Part shown: positions 1 to 7,215 of the stretch, in pieces | How the letters are laid out: every line of letters begins with the position of its first letter | How positions within the stretch are numbered: the stretch's first letter is position 1 | From: CAITZA01 sp937915285 | GTDB lineage: Bacteria > Desulfobacterota > Desulfomonilia > Desulfomonilales > Desulfomonilaceae | Reading direction: 5' to 3' | DNA: 64,000 nucleotides | NCBI GenBank assembly: GCA_036821825.1 | Contig: DAISIV010000009.1 | Span: forward strand, 1-64,000 | Translations under genes and position numbers: made by a program | Notes under the pieces: model-generated | The model's input: only the letters and a program-made list of their open reading frames with translations | The model's database searches: none | What the model was told of the DNA's origin: nothing

Positions 1-59
1 GCTGTAGACTTTCCAGAACCAGACAGACAGTAGATCACTAATATCTTTCTCGCGCTCAA
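1..59 (-). CDS. rapZ: RNase adapter protein RapZ, N-terminal fragment (runs off window)
   Basis: Only the first 19 codons are present. The translation from a TTG start reads a hydrophobic beta strand followed by LSGSGKST, which matches the P-loop at the very N terminus of the RapZ (YvcJ/YhbJ) family of GTP/ATP-binding proteins. In enterobacteria RapZ guides RNase E to the small RNA GlmZ; elsewhere its role is less clear. The TTG start overlaps the hprK stop codon, with GAGGGG just upstream as ribosome binding site, so the two genes are translationally coupled. An hprK-rapZ pair is a common arrangement in proteobacterial PTS-related loci. The identification rests on the P-loop and the neighbour only. 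Confidence 0.72.
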   Translation of the reverse strand, partial: MSARKILVIYCLSGSGKST

Positions 60-532
60 GTCCCCTCAGAACCACTCTTTCTGTTGAGCCTCACTGCCAA
101 CTCGATTAATGAATGAGCGGCTAAACCAGCCGTTACCGGTGTCCTGAATCGAGGGACTGAAATCCCCATAAGCTCGACAAGATCAATCTCAGGAGTTACT
201 CTCCCCAAATCCAGACTGCCATCAAAATTAGCCAGTTCTACTATAATATCTATGCCCGACTCTGATCTCAGCAGTTCTGGAAATAAATCATCAAGCAAGA
301 AAATACCAAGCCCACGCACCTCTATTTGCGCAGGACATTTGACCGCCTCGCCGATGATCTTCCCCTCAGCCGACCTGTGTATTCTGACCAGCTCATCACA
401 AACGATACAGAAACCTTTGAGAGCAAGGTTTATCGCTGCCGCTGATTTCCCGACTCCAGGCTCACCTGTGATCAAAACACCCGTGTTGGCTACAATAACC
501 AATGAGCCACGGATTATTGAGTAGTCGGTCAT
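56..532 (-). CDS. hprK: HPr kinase/phosphorylase, short form (catalytic domain only)
   Basis: The product is about 158 residues and resembles the C-terminal catalytic domain of HPr kinase/phosphorylase, which phosphorylates and dephosphorylates a serine of the PTS phosphocarrier HPr. The Walker A motif GEPGVGKS lies near residue 22, and the family signature EVRGLGIF follows in the second half. The N-terminal domain of full-length (about 310 residue) HprK is absent, as in the short alphaproteobacterial forms. I prefer the ATG at 532 because it places the P-loop where short homologues have it; a TTG at 562 is possible but has no visible ribosome binding site. The partner HPr gene is not in the window. 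It is followed immediately by rapZ. Confidence 0.88.
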   Translation of the reverse strand: MTDYSIIRGSLVIVANTGVLITGEPGVGKSAAAINLALKGFCIVCDELVRIHRSAEGKIIGEAVKCPAQIEVRGLGIFLLDDLFPELLRSESGIDIIVELANFDGSLDLGRVTPEIDLVELMGISVPRFRTPVTAGLAAHSLIELAVRLNRKSGSEGT

Positions 533-599
533 CTTTAGATCATAACATGGATTGTCCAACAAACAAAATATTCCTTGATCAAGAGCATGCCAAAAAAGG

Positions 600-626
600 T
601 TGACAACGAGATTAATATATTATAAT
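600..626 (+). promoter_or_regulatory. Putative sigma70 promoter for the TlpA-like gene
   Basis: TTGACA and TATAAT, both matching consensus, are separated by 15 bases, slightly shorter than the usual 17. They lie about 45 bases before the ATG of the thioredoxin-like gene, in the divergent region shared with hprK. Confidence 0.45.
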
Positions 627-668
627 ACAAATATCTAAATATATTGCCCGGAGCGGCATGGAGGTTAG

Positions 669-1325
669 ATGAAGCGTTATTCAATTAGGTCCTTGTTATT
701 TGTAGCCTGTCTGATAGCAGTGGTTCCAATTAGCTATTTGCAAGCTGCTGATAACCTTTCAAACGCCAACATTTTCATGTTTTCCAAGCCCCATCCCGTG
801 ACAGACATGGTTTTCGCGGGGGCTTCCGGGCAGGCTATTTCGACAAGGGAACTTAAGGGTAAAGTGGTGCTTCTTCACTTCTGGTCGATACAGTGTCCGG
901 CGTGCAGGATGGAAGAACCTTTGCTGGACCAGCTTAAACGCACATACGGTGGGTCGGGTCTGGAGATATTAGGGGTGAACCTTGTGGACCCACCAGACGC
1001 TATTGCCCGTTACGCAGCCTCAAACAGAATTCCTTTTCCCGTGGTGTTCGATGGTGGAAAAGGCTACAGTCTGAAAGTGGTTAACATGTCCGGTAAAAGA
1101 ACAGCCTTCCTGATCAACCCTTCTCAGGAGGCTTTGTTAGAAGTGCCTGGTTTCCCAACTACATACATACTGGATTGTAGGGGAAGCGCAATTGGATACA
1201 CGGTTGGAGCAGCGAAGTGGGATGCAGCATCCGCTCAAGCCATGATTCAGAAATTGCTGGTGGATCAGAAAACCTGCGGTTCTCCTAACGCTCAAATACC
1301 GTCTCAGCGCTATACCATGAGATAA
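669..1325 (+). CDS. Secreted TlpA/ResA-like thioredoxin-fold protein
   Basis: This 218-residue protein has a cleavable signal peptide (positive start, hydrophobic core, cleavage after roughly residue 26). An AhpC/TSA-Redoxin thioredoxin fold follows. The redox motif is CPAC near residue 78, in the context FWSIQCPACRMEEP, typical of TlpA/ResA periplasmic thiol-disulfide oxidoreductases. The cis-proline segment is FPTTYI. An insertion of about 20 residues precedes the cis-proline loop compared with standard TlpA, and the C terminus is extended. GGAGG lies six bases before the ATG. It probably keeps cysteines of secreted proteins or cytochromes c reduced; no cytochrome biogenesis genes adjoin it, so the substrate is unknown. 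Confidence 0.85.
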   Translation: MKRYSIRSLLFVACLIAVVPISYLQAADNLSNANIFMFSKPHPVTDMVFAGASGQAISTRELKGKVVLLHFWSIQCPACRMEEPLLDQLKRTYGGSGLEILGVNLVDPPDAIARYAASNRIPFPVVFDGGKGYSLKVVNMSGKRTAFLINPSQEALLEVPGFPTTYILDCRGSAIGYTVGAAKWDAASAQAMIQKLLVDQKTCGSPNAQIPSQRYTMR

Positions 1326-1662
1326 AGGCAGCGTTTTGAATTGCGAAGTTTGACTGCCAGGAGCGAGCAGCATTCGTTAGTTTTGTGTTCGTGAATGGTT
1401 TCCCGACATTCCTAATTGCTTGGGTTAATATCTCATGTAGTATCCAGAACTCGGGTGGTGGCTTGGATCGAGGAGCGCATCTCCTCGGCCCTATCCACCA
1501 CACGACCCATCCGACCTCAAACATTGTCCCTTAGCCGACCATACGCATGGATTCATAACCCCCAAAAAAGAGTCACAGTCGCTCGCTCTATGATTTTGAG
1601 ATCTTACCGATTTGTCTCCTGCTAGAGACCGGTCGGACGGTTAAATCTGAGAATGCTCTTGT
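1326..1662. other. Intergenic stretch without a convincing gene
   Basis: Open frames here are short, lack ribosome binding sites and have unconvincing composition. The only structure seen is a 7-bp inverted repeat CGAGGAG/CTCCTCG with a 5-base loop near 1469-1487, without a T-run. The region separates two converging genes. Confidence 0.5.
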
Positions 1663-2460
1663 CTAAAACCTGAGGGCTTTTTTCAGGTCCAGGCTTTGCA
1701 TGATGAACGCCCCCTTTTCAGCCATTTCTGTGATGGCAGAGAGGCTGGTGTCTTCACTGACACCCCGGCAGAGGTCAGTAACCAGGCAAACCTTGTATCC
1801 AAGTTGAAGCGCATCGAGCACAGTAGCTTTGACACAGTAATCGGTTGCGATTCCGTAAATGATGAGGGATTTGGCTCCGGCCTCGGTGAGTTTTTCTCTT
1901 AGAAGCGTTTTGACCCCGCCGTCATCCCTGAATCCTGAATAGGAGTCGAACTGAGGATCTTGTCCTTTCCTGATTACATCCGAAATAATTCCAGGTTCAA
2001 TAGCCAATGCGGCCCCGTCCGTATCCTGAACGCAATGAACCGGCCATAGCGTCTGAATCCATCCATCTGAAATTTCTATAGTGTCAAACGGCTTTTTGTC
2101 CGGGTGATTATCTGCAAAGGACATGTGGTTGGCCGGGTGCCAATCCTGAGTTGCAAATACGGTCAAACCGGCATCCTTGAATGCTCGGGTCGCTGAAGAA
2201 ACAGTCTTCAGGTAGGACTCGTCCGATCCGGAGGTCGCCAGAGTTCCATTGTGAGCTGAAGTGAAGTCAGCCTGAACATCGACTACAACGACCACCGGTT
2301 TGATTCTGCGAAGCACCGCCACCAGGAGCCCAAACGGCCCCAGCAAAACCCCGGCAAAGAACCATCCGTATTTGCTACGGTTTTTGTTAGCGGCGATTGC
2401 AGCGCTCAGCGTTCCGAAAAAGAGTGACAATCCCACAGCGAACAGTAGCGGGCTATCCAT
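1663..2460 (-). CDS. pncA: Nicotinamidase (isochorismatase family) with N-terminal membrane anchor
   Basis: Residues 54-265 form an isochorismatase-family hydrolase with the nicotinamidase residues in place. These are catalytic Asp61 in VDVQADF, Lys165 in IRKGQ and Cys209 in ATDYCV, and metal ligands Asp106/His108/His112 in TQDWHPANH plus His142. The enzyme deamidates nicotinamide to nicotinate for NAD salvage. Unusually, about 53 residues precede the domain, with two hydrophobic segments (residues 5-24 and 32-50, the second containing WFFAGVLLGPFG). The enzyme is therefore probably tethered to the inner membrane. The upstream start has a GAGG ribosome binding site, and no ATG, GTG or TTG start with a ribosome binding site is evident at the domain boundary, so the extension appears real. 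Which face of the membrane carries the enzyme cannot be decided. Confidence 0.85.
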   Translation of the reverse strand: MDSPLLFAVGLSLFFGTLSAAIAANKNRSKYGWFFAGVLLGPFGLLVAVLRRIKPVVVVVDVQADFTSAHNGTLATSGSDESYLKTVSSATRAFKDAGLTVFATQDWHPANHMSFADNHPDKKPFDTIEISDGWIQTLWPVHCVQDTDGAALAIEPGIISDVIRKGQDPQFDSYSGFRDDGGVKTLLREKLTEAGAKSLIIYGIATDYCVKATVLDALQLGYKVCLVTDLCRGVSEDTSLSAITEMAEKGAFIMQSLDLKKALRF

Positions 2461-2508
2461 CTGAAACCTCTATATAAAATGTAAAAAACGTTCGATCAAT
2501 ATTCAGGC

Positions 2509-2994
2509 CTAAGTAAACCTGCCATCAGAGCGTTTTGATCTGAAGTGAACTGCCTTATCGTCCATCCATCCTCGAGATGTGTCAATCCTATTGTCAATAT
2601 CTGAAACGAATGGTTTTATGTCAATAAGAGGTGTCCCATCCATAATGTCGATATCCCGAATGAAAACCAGATTTCCCTGAATTGATTTCAGTCTTACCAC
2701 CGACAAGCCGACCGGATTTGGCCGTCTAGGAGCCCGTGTTGCAAAAACTCCACGAGGGGTATCTTCCAGGAACGGTTTGGTATGCAGAGAATATCCGTTG
2801 GAATTATGAAAATGGTAAATGAGAAAAATATGAGAGAATCCATCCAGATCTTTCAATCCATCTGCAAATCGCTCAAATATCTCGATATGACCCTCAAATG
2901 TTTCACCACCTACAGGTTGAATTGGCATGCCTTTAGCGCTATCAAAAGGCGAATGGATGACCCCGATCGGTTCAAAGATTATTTTATCAGTCAT
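2509..2994 (-). CDS. trmO: tRNA (N6-threonylcarbamoyladenosine37-N6)-methyltransferase TrmO family
   Basis: The 161-residue product is the beta-barrel TsaA/YaeB/VirR domain that defines TrmO, which methylates N6 of t6A37 in tRNA-Thr using S-adenosylmethionine. It begins with the typical PIGVIHSPF strand. The family motif RAPRRPNPVGLS lies near residue 88, and DGTPLIDIKPFV follows. It lacks the C-terminal extension of the E. coli protein (235 residues), as many bacterial and archaeal homologues do. It follows the acyl-CoA dehydrogenase on the same strand but is separated from it by a terminator-like hairpin. Confidence 0.87.
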   Translation of the reverse strand: MTDKIIFEPIGVIHSPFDSAKGMPIQPVGGETFEGHIEIFERFADGLKDLDGFSHIFLIYHFHNSNGYSLHTKPFLEDTPRGVFATRAPRRPNPVGLSVVRLKSIQGNLVFIRDIDIMDGTPLIDIKPFVSDIDNRIDTSRGWMDDKAVHFRSKRSDGRFT

Positions 2995-3018
2995 TTTAGT
3001 TAGTAATCCATAAACCAG

Positions 3019-3046
3019 AAGAGGCGGCCATTACAGACCGCCTCTT
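3019..3046 (-). terminator. Stem-loop terminator after the acyl-CoA dehydrogenase
   Basis: A perfect 9-bp inverted repeat AAGAGGCGG/CCGCCTCTT with a 10-base loop starts 30 bases beyond the acyl-CoA dehydrogenase stop codon. The T-run after it on the minus strand is weak, so readthrough into trmO is possible. Confidence 0.6.
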
Positions 3047-3075
3047 GTATCATGGATAATCTTGGTCTAAATATC

Positions 3076-4245
3076 CTACAGAGTTCCCGATATCACGATT
3101 CTCTGTATCTCGTTTGTGCCTTCATAAATCTGGGTGATCTTTGCGTCACGCATCATTCGTTCGACTGGGTATTCAGTGCTATAACCGAATCCACCAAGAA
3201 CCTGAACTGCCTCAACGGTTGTCCACATAGCAACGTCCGAACAATAGGCCTTTGACATGGAGGAATGTCTTATGGTCTCAGGTGGTATCTTGGAGAGATC
3301 CTTCTGAACCTTATCGAGGAGTGAGCAGGTTTTCCAGAGAAGCATACGGGCGGCGGTAATGCGCATGGCCATATCAGCGAGTTTGAAGGCTATAGCCTGA
3401 TGTTTAATGATGGGTTTACCAAACGCAACCCTTTCTTTGGCATACTGTGTCGCATACTCGAATGCGCCGGCTGCAATTCCCAAGGCTTGAGCCGCCACCG
3501 AAGGGCGGCTGAAATCAAGGGTCTTCATCATGATGTGAAATCCTGCCCCTTCTTCCGCCAGAAGGTTTCCAACCGGAACCTCGACATCTTCAAAAACAAG
3601 CTCCCTGGTATCTGATGATCTGATACCGAGTTTGCTCTCCTTCTTTCCGATGCTGAAACCTGGCGTACCCTTTTCAACGATGAAAACACTCGCTCCCTTA
3701 TAAGGGGCAACATCAGGGTCTGTGACTGCGTAAACACTAAAAGTGTCGGCTATCCCACCGTTGGTTATCCACATCTTGGAACCGTTGAGTATGTACTTGT
3801 CACCCTTTTTGACAGCCCTGGTTTTCAATGCCGCAACATCCGAGCCACCCTTGGATTCGGTCAAACCAAAAGCGGCTGTTGTCTGTCCTGTCGAGAGCGG
3901 CTTGAGATATTTCTCTTTCTGCTCATGGTTACCAGCGAGAATGATCGGAAGGCTTCCAAGTTCCTGAACCGATGGAATGAGCGCAACTGAGGCGTCCGCT
4001 TTTGCAAGCTCCTCAACAACTATGCAGTGGGCTATCATGCCGGCTGCCATACCATCGTATTCAGCAGGAAAATCAACTCCCATAAGGCCATTTTCCCTCA
4101 TGAGTTCCAACATATCGTAAGGATATTCGCCCTTTTTGTCTCTCTCTTCGGCGCCCGGAGCAACCTTTTCCTTAGCTAGTCTACGGACCATATCCTGAAG
4201 CATCTGCTCCTCTTCAGTCAAAGAGAAGCGATCATTGTCTTTCAT
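3076..4245 (-). CDS. Acyl-CoA dehydrogenase (short-chain/butyryl-CoA type)
   Basis: A full-length 389-residue acyl-CoA dehydrogenase flavoprotein that introduces a trans-2,3 double bond into an acyl-CoA and passes electrons to ETF. The three family domains are intact: an alpha-helical N domain, a beta domain with FGLTESKGGSD and MWITNGG, and a C-terminal helical domain. The catalytic glutamate lies in QIYEGTNEIQR near residue 375, the position used by short- and medium-chain enzymes. GGAGG precedes the ATG. The gene follows 3-hydroxybutyryl-CoA dehydrogenase in one leftward unit and is divergent from a thiolase, so a role in butyrate-like or general beta-oxidation is likely. An etfBA pair for its electrons lies at 26.9-28.7 kb. 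Chain length is not determinable here. Confidence 0.92.
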   Translation of the reverse strand: MKDNDRFSLTEEEQMLQDMVRRLAKEKVAPGAEERDKKGEYPYDMLELMRENGLMGVDFPAEYDGMAAGMIAHCIVVEELAKADASVALIPSVQELGSLPIILAGNHEQKEKYLKPLSTGQTTAAFGLTESKGGSDVAALKTRAVKKGDKYILNGSKMWITNGGIADTFSVYAVTDPDVAPYKGASVFIVEKGTPGFSIGKKESKLGIRSSDTRELVFEDVEVPVGNLLAEEGAGFHIMMKTLDFSRPSVAAQALGIAAGAFEYATQYAKERVAFGKPIIKHQAIAFKLADMAMRITAARMLLWKTCSLLDKVQKDLSKIPPETIRHSSMSKAYCSDVAMWTTVEAVQVLGGFGYSTEYPVERMMRDAKITQIYEGTNEIQRIVISGTL

Positions 4246-4307
4246 CTCAACCTCCAGTGATGATGTATAATAACGTGTTTTTTGACTTGTTCGTGTGAAC
4301 CAATGAC

Positions 4308-5162
4308 CTATTGATAATCGTAGAAACCTTTACCAGACTTGCGGCCGAGCCGTCCAGCTCTAACCATTTTCCTGAGTAGTCCGGGAACCCTGTATTTGGG
4401 GTCACCAAACTCCTCATAAAGATGCTGTTGAACATTTAGCAGCGTGTCCAAACCGACGAGATCCGCCAATGCCAGCGGTCCCATAGGATGGTTTGCGCCG
4501 AGTTTCATTCCTTCATCGATCTCTTTGGCAGTAGCCAGGCCTTCCTGCAGAACAAAAATGGCCTCTATGACCATCGGAACCAGTATTCTGTTCACGACGA
4601 ATCCCGGAGCCTCAAGGACCTCTATCGCGGTTTTTCCCATTTTTTGGGATAAATCCTTGATTATCTTTACCGTTTCGTCAGATGTGCCATATCCGCGAAT
4701 TATTTCCACGAGCTTCATCATTGGAACGGGATTAAAAAAGTGCATTCCGATGAATTTGTCCGCTCTGCCGGTAATGGCTGCCATCTCTGTAATGCTCAAA
4801 CCCGAGGTGTTTGTCGCGAATACTACATGGGGCTCGGCCAGGGAATCAAGCTCCTTATAGACGCTTTTTTTAAGGTCCATTTTTTCTATGACGGCCTCTA
4901 TGGTCACGTCAACACCTTGGACCAGTTCCTTTAATGTCAGACATCCCGAGATTCGACCTCGAACCGCTTCAGAGTCAGCAGCGCTAATGAAACCCTTGTC
5001 CGCCATGCGTTTGAGGTTTTTTTCAATAGTTGAGAGACCTTTCTCGAGAAACCTTGTTTCCACGTCCATGAGATTGACTGAGAAACCACTTTGGGCCGCT
5101 ACCTGGGCAATACCTGCACCCATTAAACCAGCCCCTATAACCCCTATCTTTTTGATTTCCAT
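4308..5162 (-). CDS. hbd: 3-hydroxybutyryl-CoA dehydrogenase
   Basis: A stand-alone 284-residue 3-hydroxyacyl-CoA dehydrogenase. The N-terminal Rossmann fold carries the NAD-binding motif GAGLMGAGIAQVAAQ at residues 10-24. The catalytic His lies in IGMHFFNPVP, with Glu in VEIIRG, and the C-terminal dimerisation domain ends with GRKSGKGFYDY. It oxidises (S)-3-hydroxybutyryl-CoA to acetoacetyl-CoA with NAD(P)+, or the reverse. Its length fits single-domain Hbd/PaaH enzymes, not multifunctional FadB. GGAGGGG lies upstream. It is the first gene of a two-gene leftward unit with the acyl-CoA dehydrogenase, 62 bases apart. Confidence 0.92.
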   Translation of the reverse strand: MEIKKIGVIGAGLMGAGIAQVAAQSGFSVNLMDVETRFLEKGLSTIEKNLKRMADKGFISAADSEAVRGRISGCLTLKELVQGVDVTIEAVIEKMDLKKSVYKELDSLAEPHVVFATNTSGLSITEMAAITGRADKFIGMHFFNPVPMMKLVEIIRGYGTSDETVKIIKDLSQKMGKTAIEVLEAPGFVVNRILVPMVIEAIFVLQEGLATAKEIDEGMKLGANHPMGPLALADLVGLDTLLNVQQHLYEEFGDPKYRVPGLLRKMVRAGRLGRKSGKGFYDYQ

Positions 5163-5268
5163 TAGGCTAACGCCCCTCCTTCGGTTTTCCGGTTATGTTT
5201 AAGTGAATACTCTGAAGGCGCCCATAATTCGCAGCGCATAAGCTGAAAGATTACCAGACGCCTACTGA

Positions 5269-5312
5269 TTGATCAAGCAATTACACAAGTTATCAATCGA
5301 TTCGTTGATCAA
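5269..5312. promoter_or_regulatory. Paired TTGATCAA palindromes between divergent hbd and thiolase genes
   Basis: Two perfect TTGATCAA octamers lie 36 bases apart in the divergent control region. The second overlaps a possible -35 element (TTGATC, 17 bases, TAATAA) for the thiolase gene, which would suit a repressor operator. The same octamer occurs upstream of etfB at 28916. The regulator is unknown and the role is inferred. Confidence 0.35.
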
Positions 5313-5381
5313 ATTATATAAACATGTTAATAAAAAGGAAGTCGTAAAACCCAGGGTTTTGAGATAGCAAAGGAGGATTAA

Positions 5382-6536
5382 ATGGCCAAAGTCGCTGTTA
5401 TTGGGGTGGGACAGAGCGCTTTTGTGCGTGCCTATCCCGGTTCAATTCGTGAATTAGCTTTTGAAGCGTTCAGGGACGCCATGAAAGACGCTGGAATAAA
5501 ATCACAGCAGATTGACGCATCAGTAATTTGTTCAGCTCCCGAATATGATAAACAAAGAACACCCGCAGGCTTAATGGCTGAATATCTCGGACTAAACCCC
5601 CAGCCTACTTTTTATGTTGAGAGCGTTTGTTCTTCCAGCTCAAGTGGGCTCAGAACGGCTTATGCGCTTGTTGCATCAGGACTTCACGATGTAGTCATGG
5701 TTCTTGGGTTTCAAAAGATGTCGGAAATATCCTCGGCGGAATCCCAGGAGAGAATGGGACGAGGCGCAGATATTCAGTGGGAAGCGCCGTTTGGGACCAT
5801 GATGCCGGCATATTACGCCATGTATGCGAGAGGCCATTTCGAAAAATACGGGACGACAGAGGAAGACCTGGCCCTGATTCGCGTCAAATCATCGACTTAT
5901 GGTGTTATCAATGAAAAAGCGGTATTCCGCAAGTCTCTTGATCTGGCGAAAATAATGGAACCCAAATATATTGCCACTCCTCTGAAGATGTATGATTGTT
6001 GTGCCAATGCAGATGGTTCATCCTGCATGATTCTGGCATCAGAAGAGAAGGCCAAGGAATTGTGCTCAAACCCGGTCTGGATTCGAGGCCTCGGAATGGC
6101 TACTGCTCCGATAAACATGGCTGGTAGGGACACTTTTTCCGGACTAAAATGCGCTCAGCTTGCAGCCAAGAGGGCTTACGAAATGGCCGGTATCGGCCCA
6201 AAAGATATAGATGTAGCCGAAGTTCATGACTGTTTTACAATTGCTGAAATGATGGCTTATGAAGATTTGGGCTTTGCAGAACCTGGAAAAGGTAAGGACC
6301 TGATTAGGAACAAGGAAACCTACAAGGAAGGCAGAATCCCCGTCAATGTTGATGGAGGACTCCTTTCCAAGGGACATCCTATCGGCGCTACAGGAGGATC
6401 GCAAATCAGGACGATAGTGATGCAATTAAGAGGAACTGCCGGAGATATGCAGGTCCCTAACGCCAAAGTAGGGTTGGTTCATAACATAGGCGGCGTGGGT
6501 ATTTACGGTAACGTTAGTATTTTTAGCGCGGAATAG
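5382..6536 (+). CDS. Thiolase family protein (SCP2/archaeal-type acetyl-CoA acetyltransferase)
   Basis: The 384-residue product has a thiolase fold with the nucleophilic cysteine at residue 83 (ESVCSSSSSGL), the HDCF motif near residue 281 and GHPIGATGG near residue 332. HDCF replaces the NEAF motif of classical thiolases and marks the SCP2/SCPx and archaeal acetoacetyl-CoA thiolase group. The expected reaction is reversible condensation or cleavage of acetyl-CoA with acyl-CoA. AAAGGAGG precedes the ATG. It is followed by a DUF35-type zinc-ribbon/OB-fold gene, the usual partner of this thiolase class, and is divergent from hbd and the acyl-CoA dehydrogenase. Together they cover three steps of beta-oxidation; no enoyl-CoA hydratase is in the window. 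Confidence 0.88.
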   Translation: MAKVAVIGVGQSAFVRAYPGSIRELAFEAFRDAMKDAGIKSQQIDASVICSAPEYDKQRTPAGLMAEYLGLNPQPTFYVESVCSSSSSGLRTAYALVASGLHDVVMVLGFQKMSEISSAESQERMGRGADIQWEAPFGTMMPAYYAMYARGHFEKYGTTEEDLALIRVKSSTYGVINEKAVFRKSLDLAKIMEPKYIATPLKMYDCCANADGSSCMILASEEKAKELCSNPVWIRGLGMATAPINMAGRDTFSGLKCAQLAAKRAYEMAGIGPKDIDVAEVHDCFTIAEMMAYEDLGFAEPGKGKDLIRNKETYKEGRIPVNVDGGLLSKGHPIGATGGSQIRTIVMQLRGTAGDMQVPNAKVGLVHNIGGVGIYGNVSIFSAE

Positions 6537-6636
6537 TCACGGTAAGTTTTTTCTGTGATCAAAAAAGGCGCTTTTTAAAATGGCAATCATTATTAGGATA
6601 AGAGCCTGAAATGTTGTAAACGCTGGAGGCAACGAG

Positions 6637-7050
6637 ATGGGTTTTGATCAATTCGGAGTAATAAGCTTCACATCAGCCACAAAAACGGAAAAGTTTGTGG
6701 AATTACTTCAGGACAGCAAATTAAGCGGAACCGTATGCAAATCATGCGGCGCCAAGTTCTTTCCACCGAGGAGCGATTGCAGTCTATGCTTGAGCGACGA
6801 AATGGACTGGTTCGAGATTAATGGCCCTGGCGAATTAATAAGCTACACTACTGCGATGTATGCGCCAGCCGGTTTTGAAAATGATGTCCCATACACTCTG
6901 GGGGTGGCAGAATTCCCTGAGGGTGTTAAGGTGTTCGGACGCCTGGATAAGGCTATTTCGGATGATCAGCTAAAAGCGGGAATGAAGATCAGGATCAAGA
7001 CTGTTAACGCAGGCGAGGGAAGGGTGAGCTACGAGCTTTGCGCTGCATGA
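6637..7050 (+). CDS. Zn-ribbon/OB-fold acyl-CoA-binding partner protein (DUF35)
   Basis: The 137-residue protein has a rubredoxin-like zinc ribbon, CKSCG then CSLC with ten residues between the pairs, near residues 33-50. An OB-fold domain of the DUF35 family (ChsH2-like) follows. In archaea such proteins scaffold the thiolase with HMG-CoA synthase and hold the shared CoA intermediate; in actinobacteria they partner SCP2 thiolases and hydratases. GGAGG precedes the ATG. The position 100 bases after the thiolase gene supports a two-protein complex. No HMG-CoA synthase is present, so a bacterial thiolase/DUF35 complex in acyl-CoA metabolism is the likely role. Confidence 0.85.
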   Translation: MGFDQFGVISFTSATKTEKFVELLQDSKLSGTVCKSCGAKFFPPRSDCSLCLSDEMDWFEINGPGELISYTTAMYAPAGFENDVPYTLGVAEFPEGVKVFGRLDKAISDDQLKAGMKIRIKTVNAGEGRVSYELCAA

Positions 7051-7067
7051 CAATTGTCCGGATAAAA

Positions 7068-7102
7068 AAAAGGCCAGGATCAAATCATGATCCCGGCCTT
7101 TT
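7068..7102. terminator. Bidirectional intrinsic terminator between converging genes
   Basis: AAAAGGCC and GGATCA pair with TGATCC and GGCCTTTT around one mismatch and a 5-base loop. A- and T-runs flank both sides. It serves the thiolase/DUF35 unit on the plus strand and probably the leftward sugar-nucleotide unit ending at 7216. Confidence 0.85.
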
Positions 7103-7215
7103 ACATGTACGCTCGATCAGCTTGATCAACGATTAACAGGCGGTATTTAAAGAAGATCGCAGGCCTGATGATCGTGGCATTCCGGAGTGTCCAGCTAGAG
7201 TTTTGGGTATTCGAC

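Noticed and set aside
1285..1625. Frames on both strands in the gap before the nicotinamidase gene
   Set aside because: Short, overlapping each other, without ribosome binding sites or recognisable sequence.
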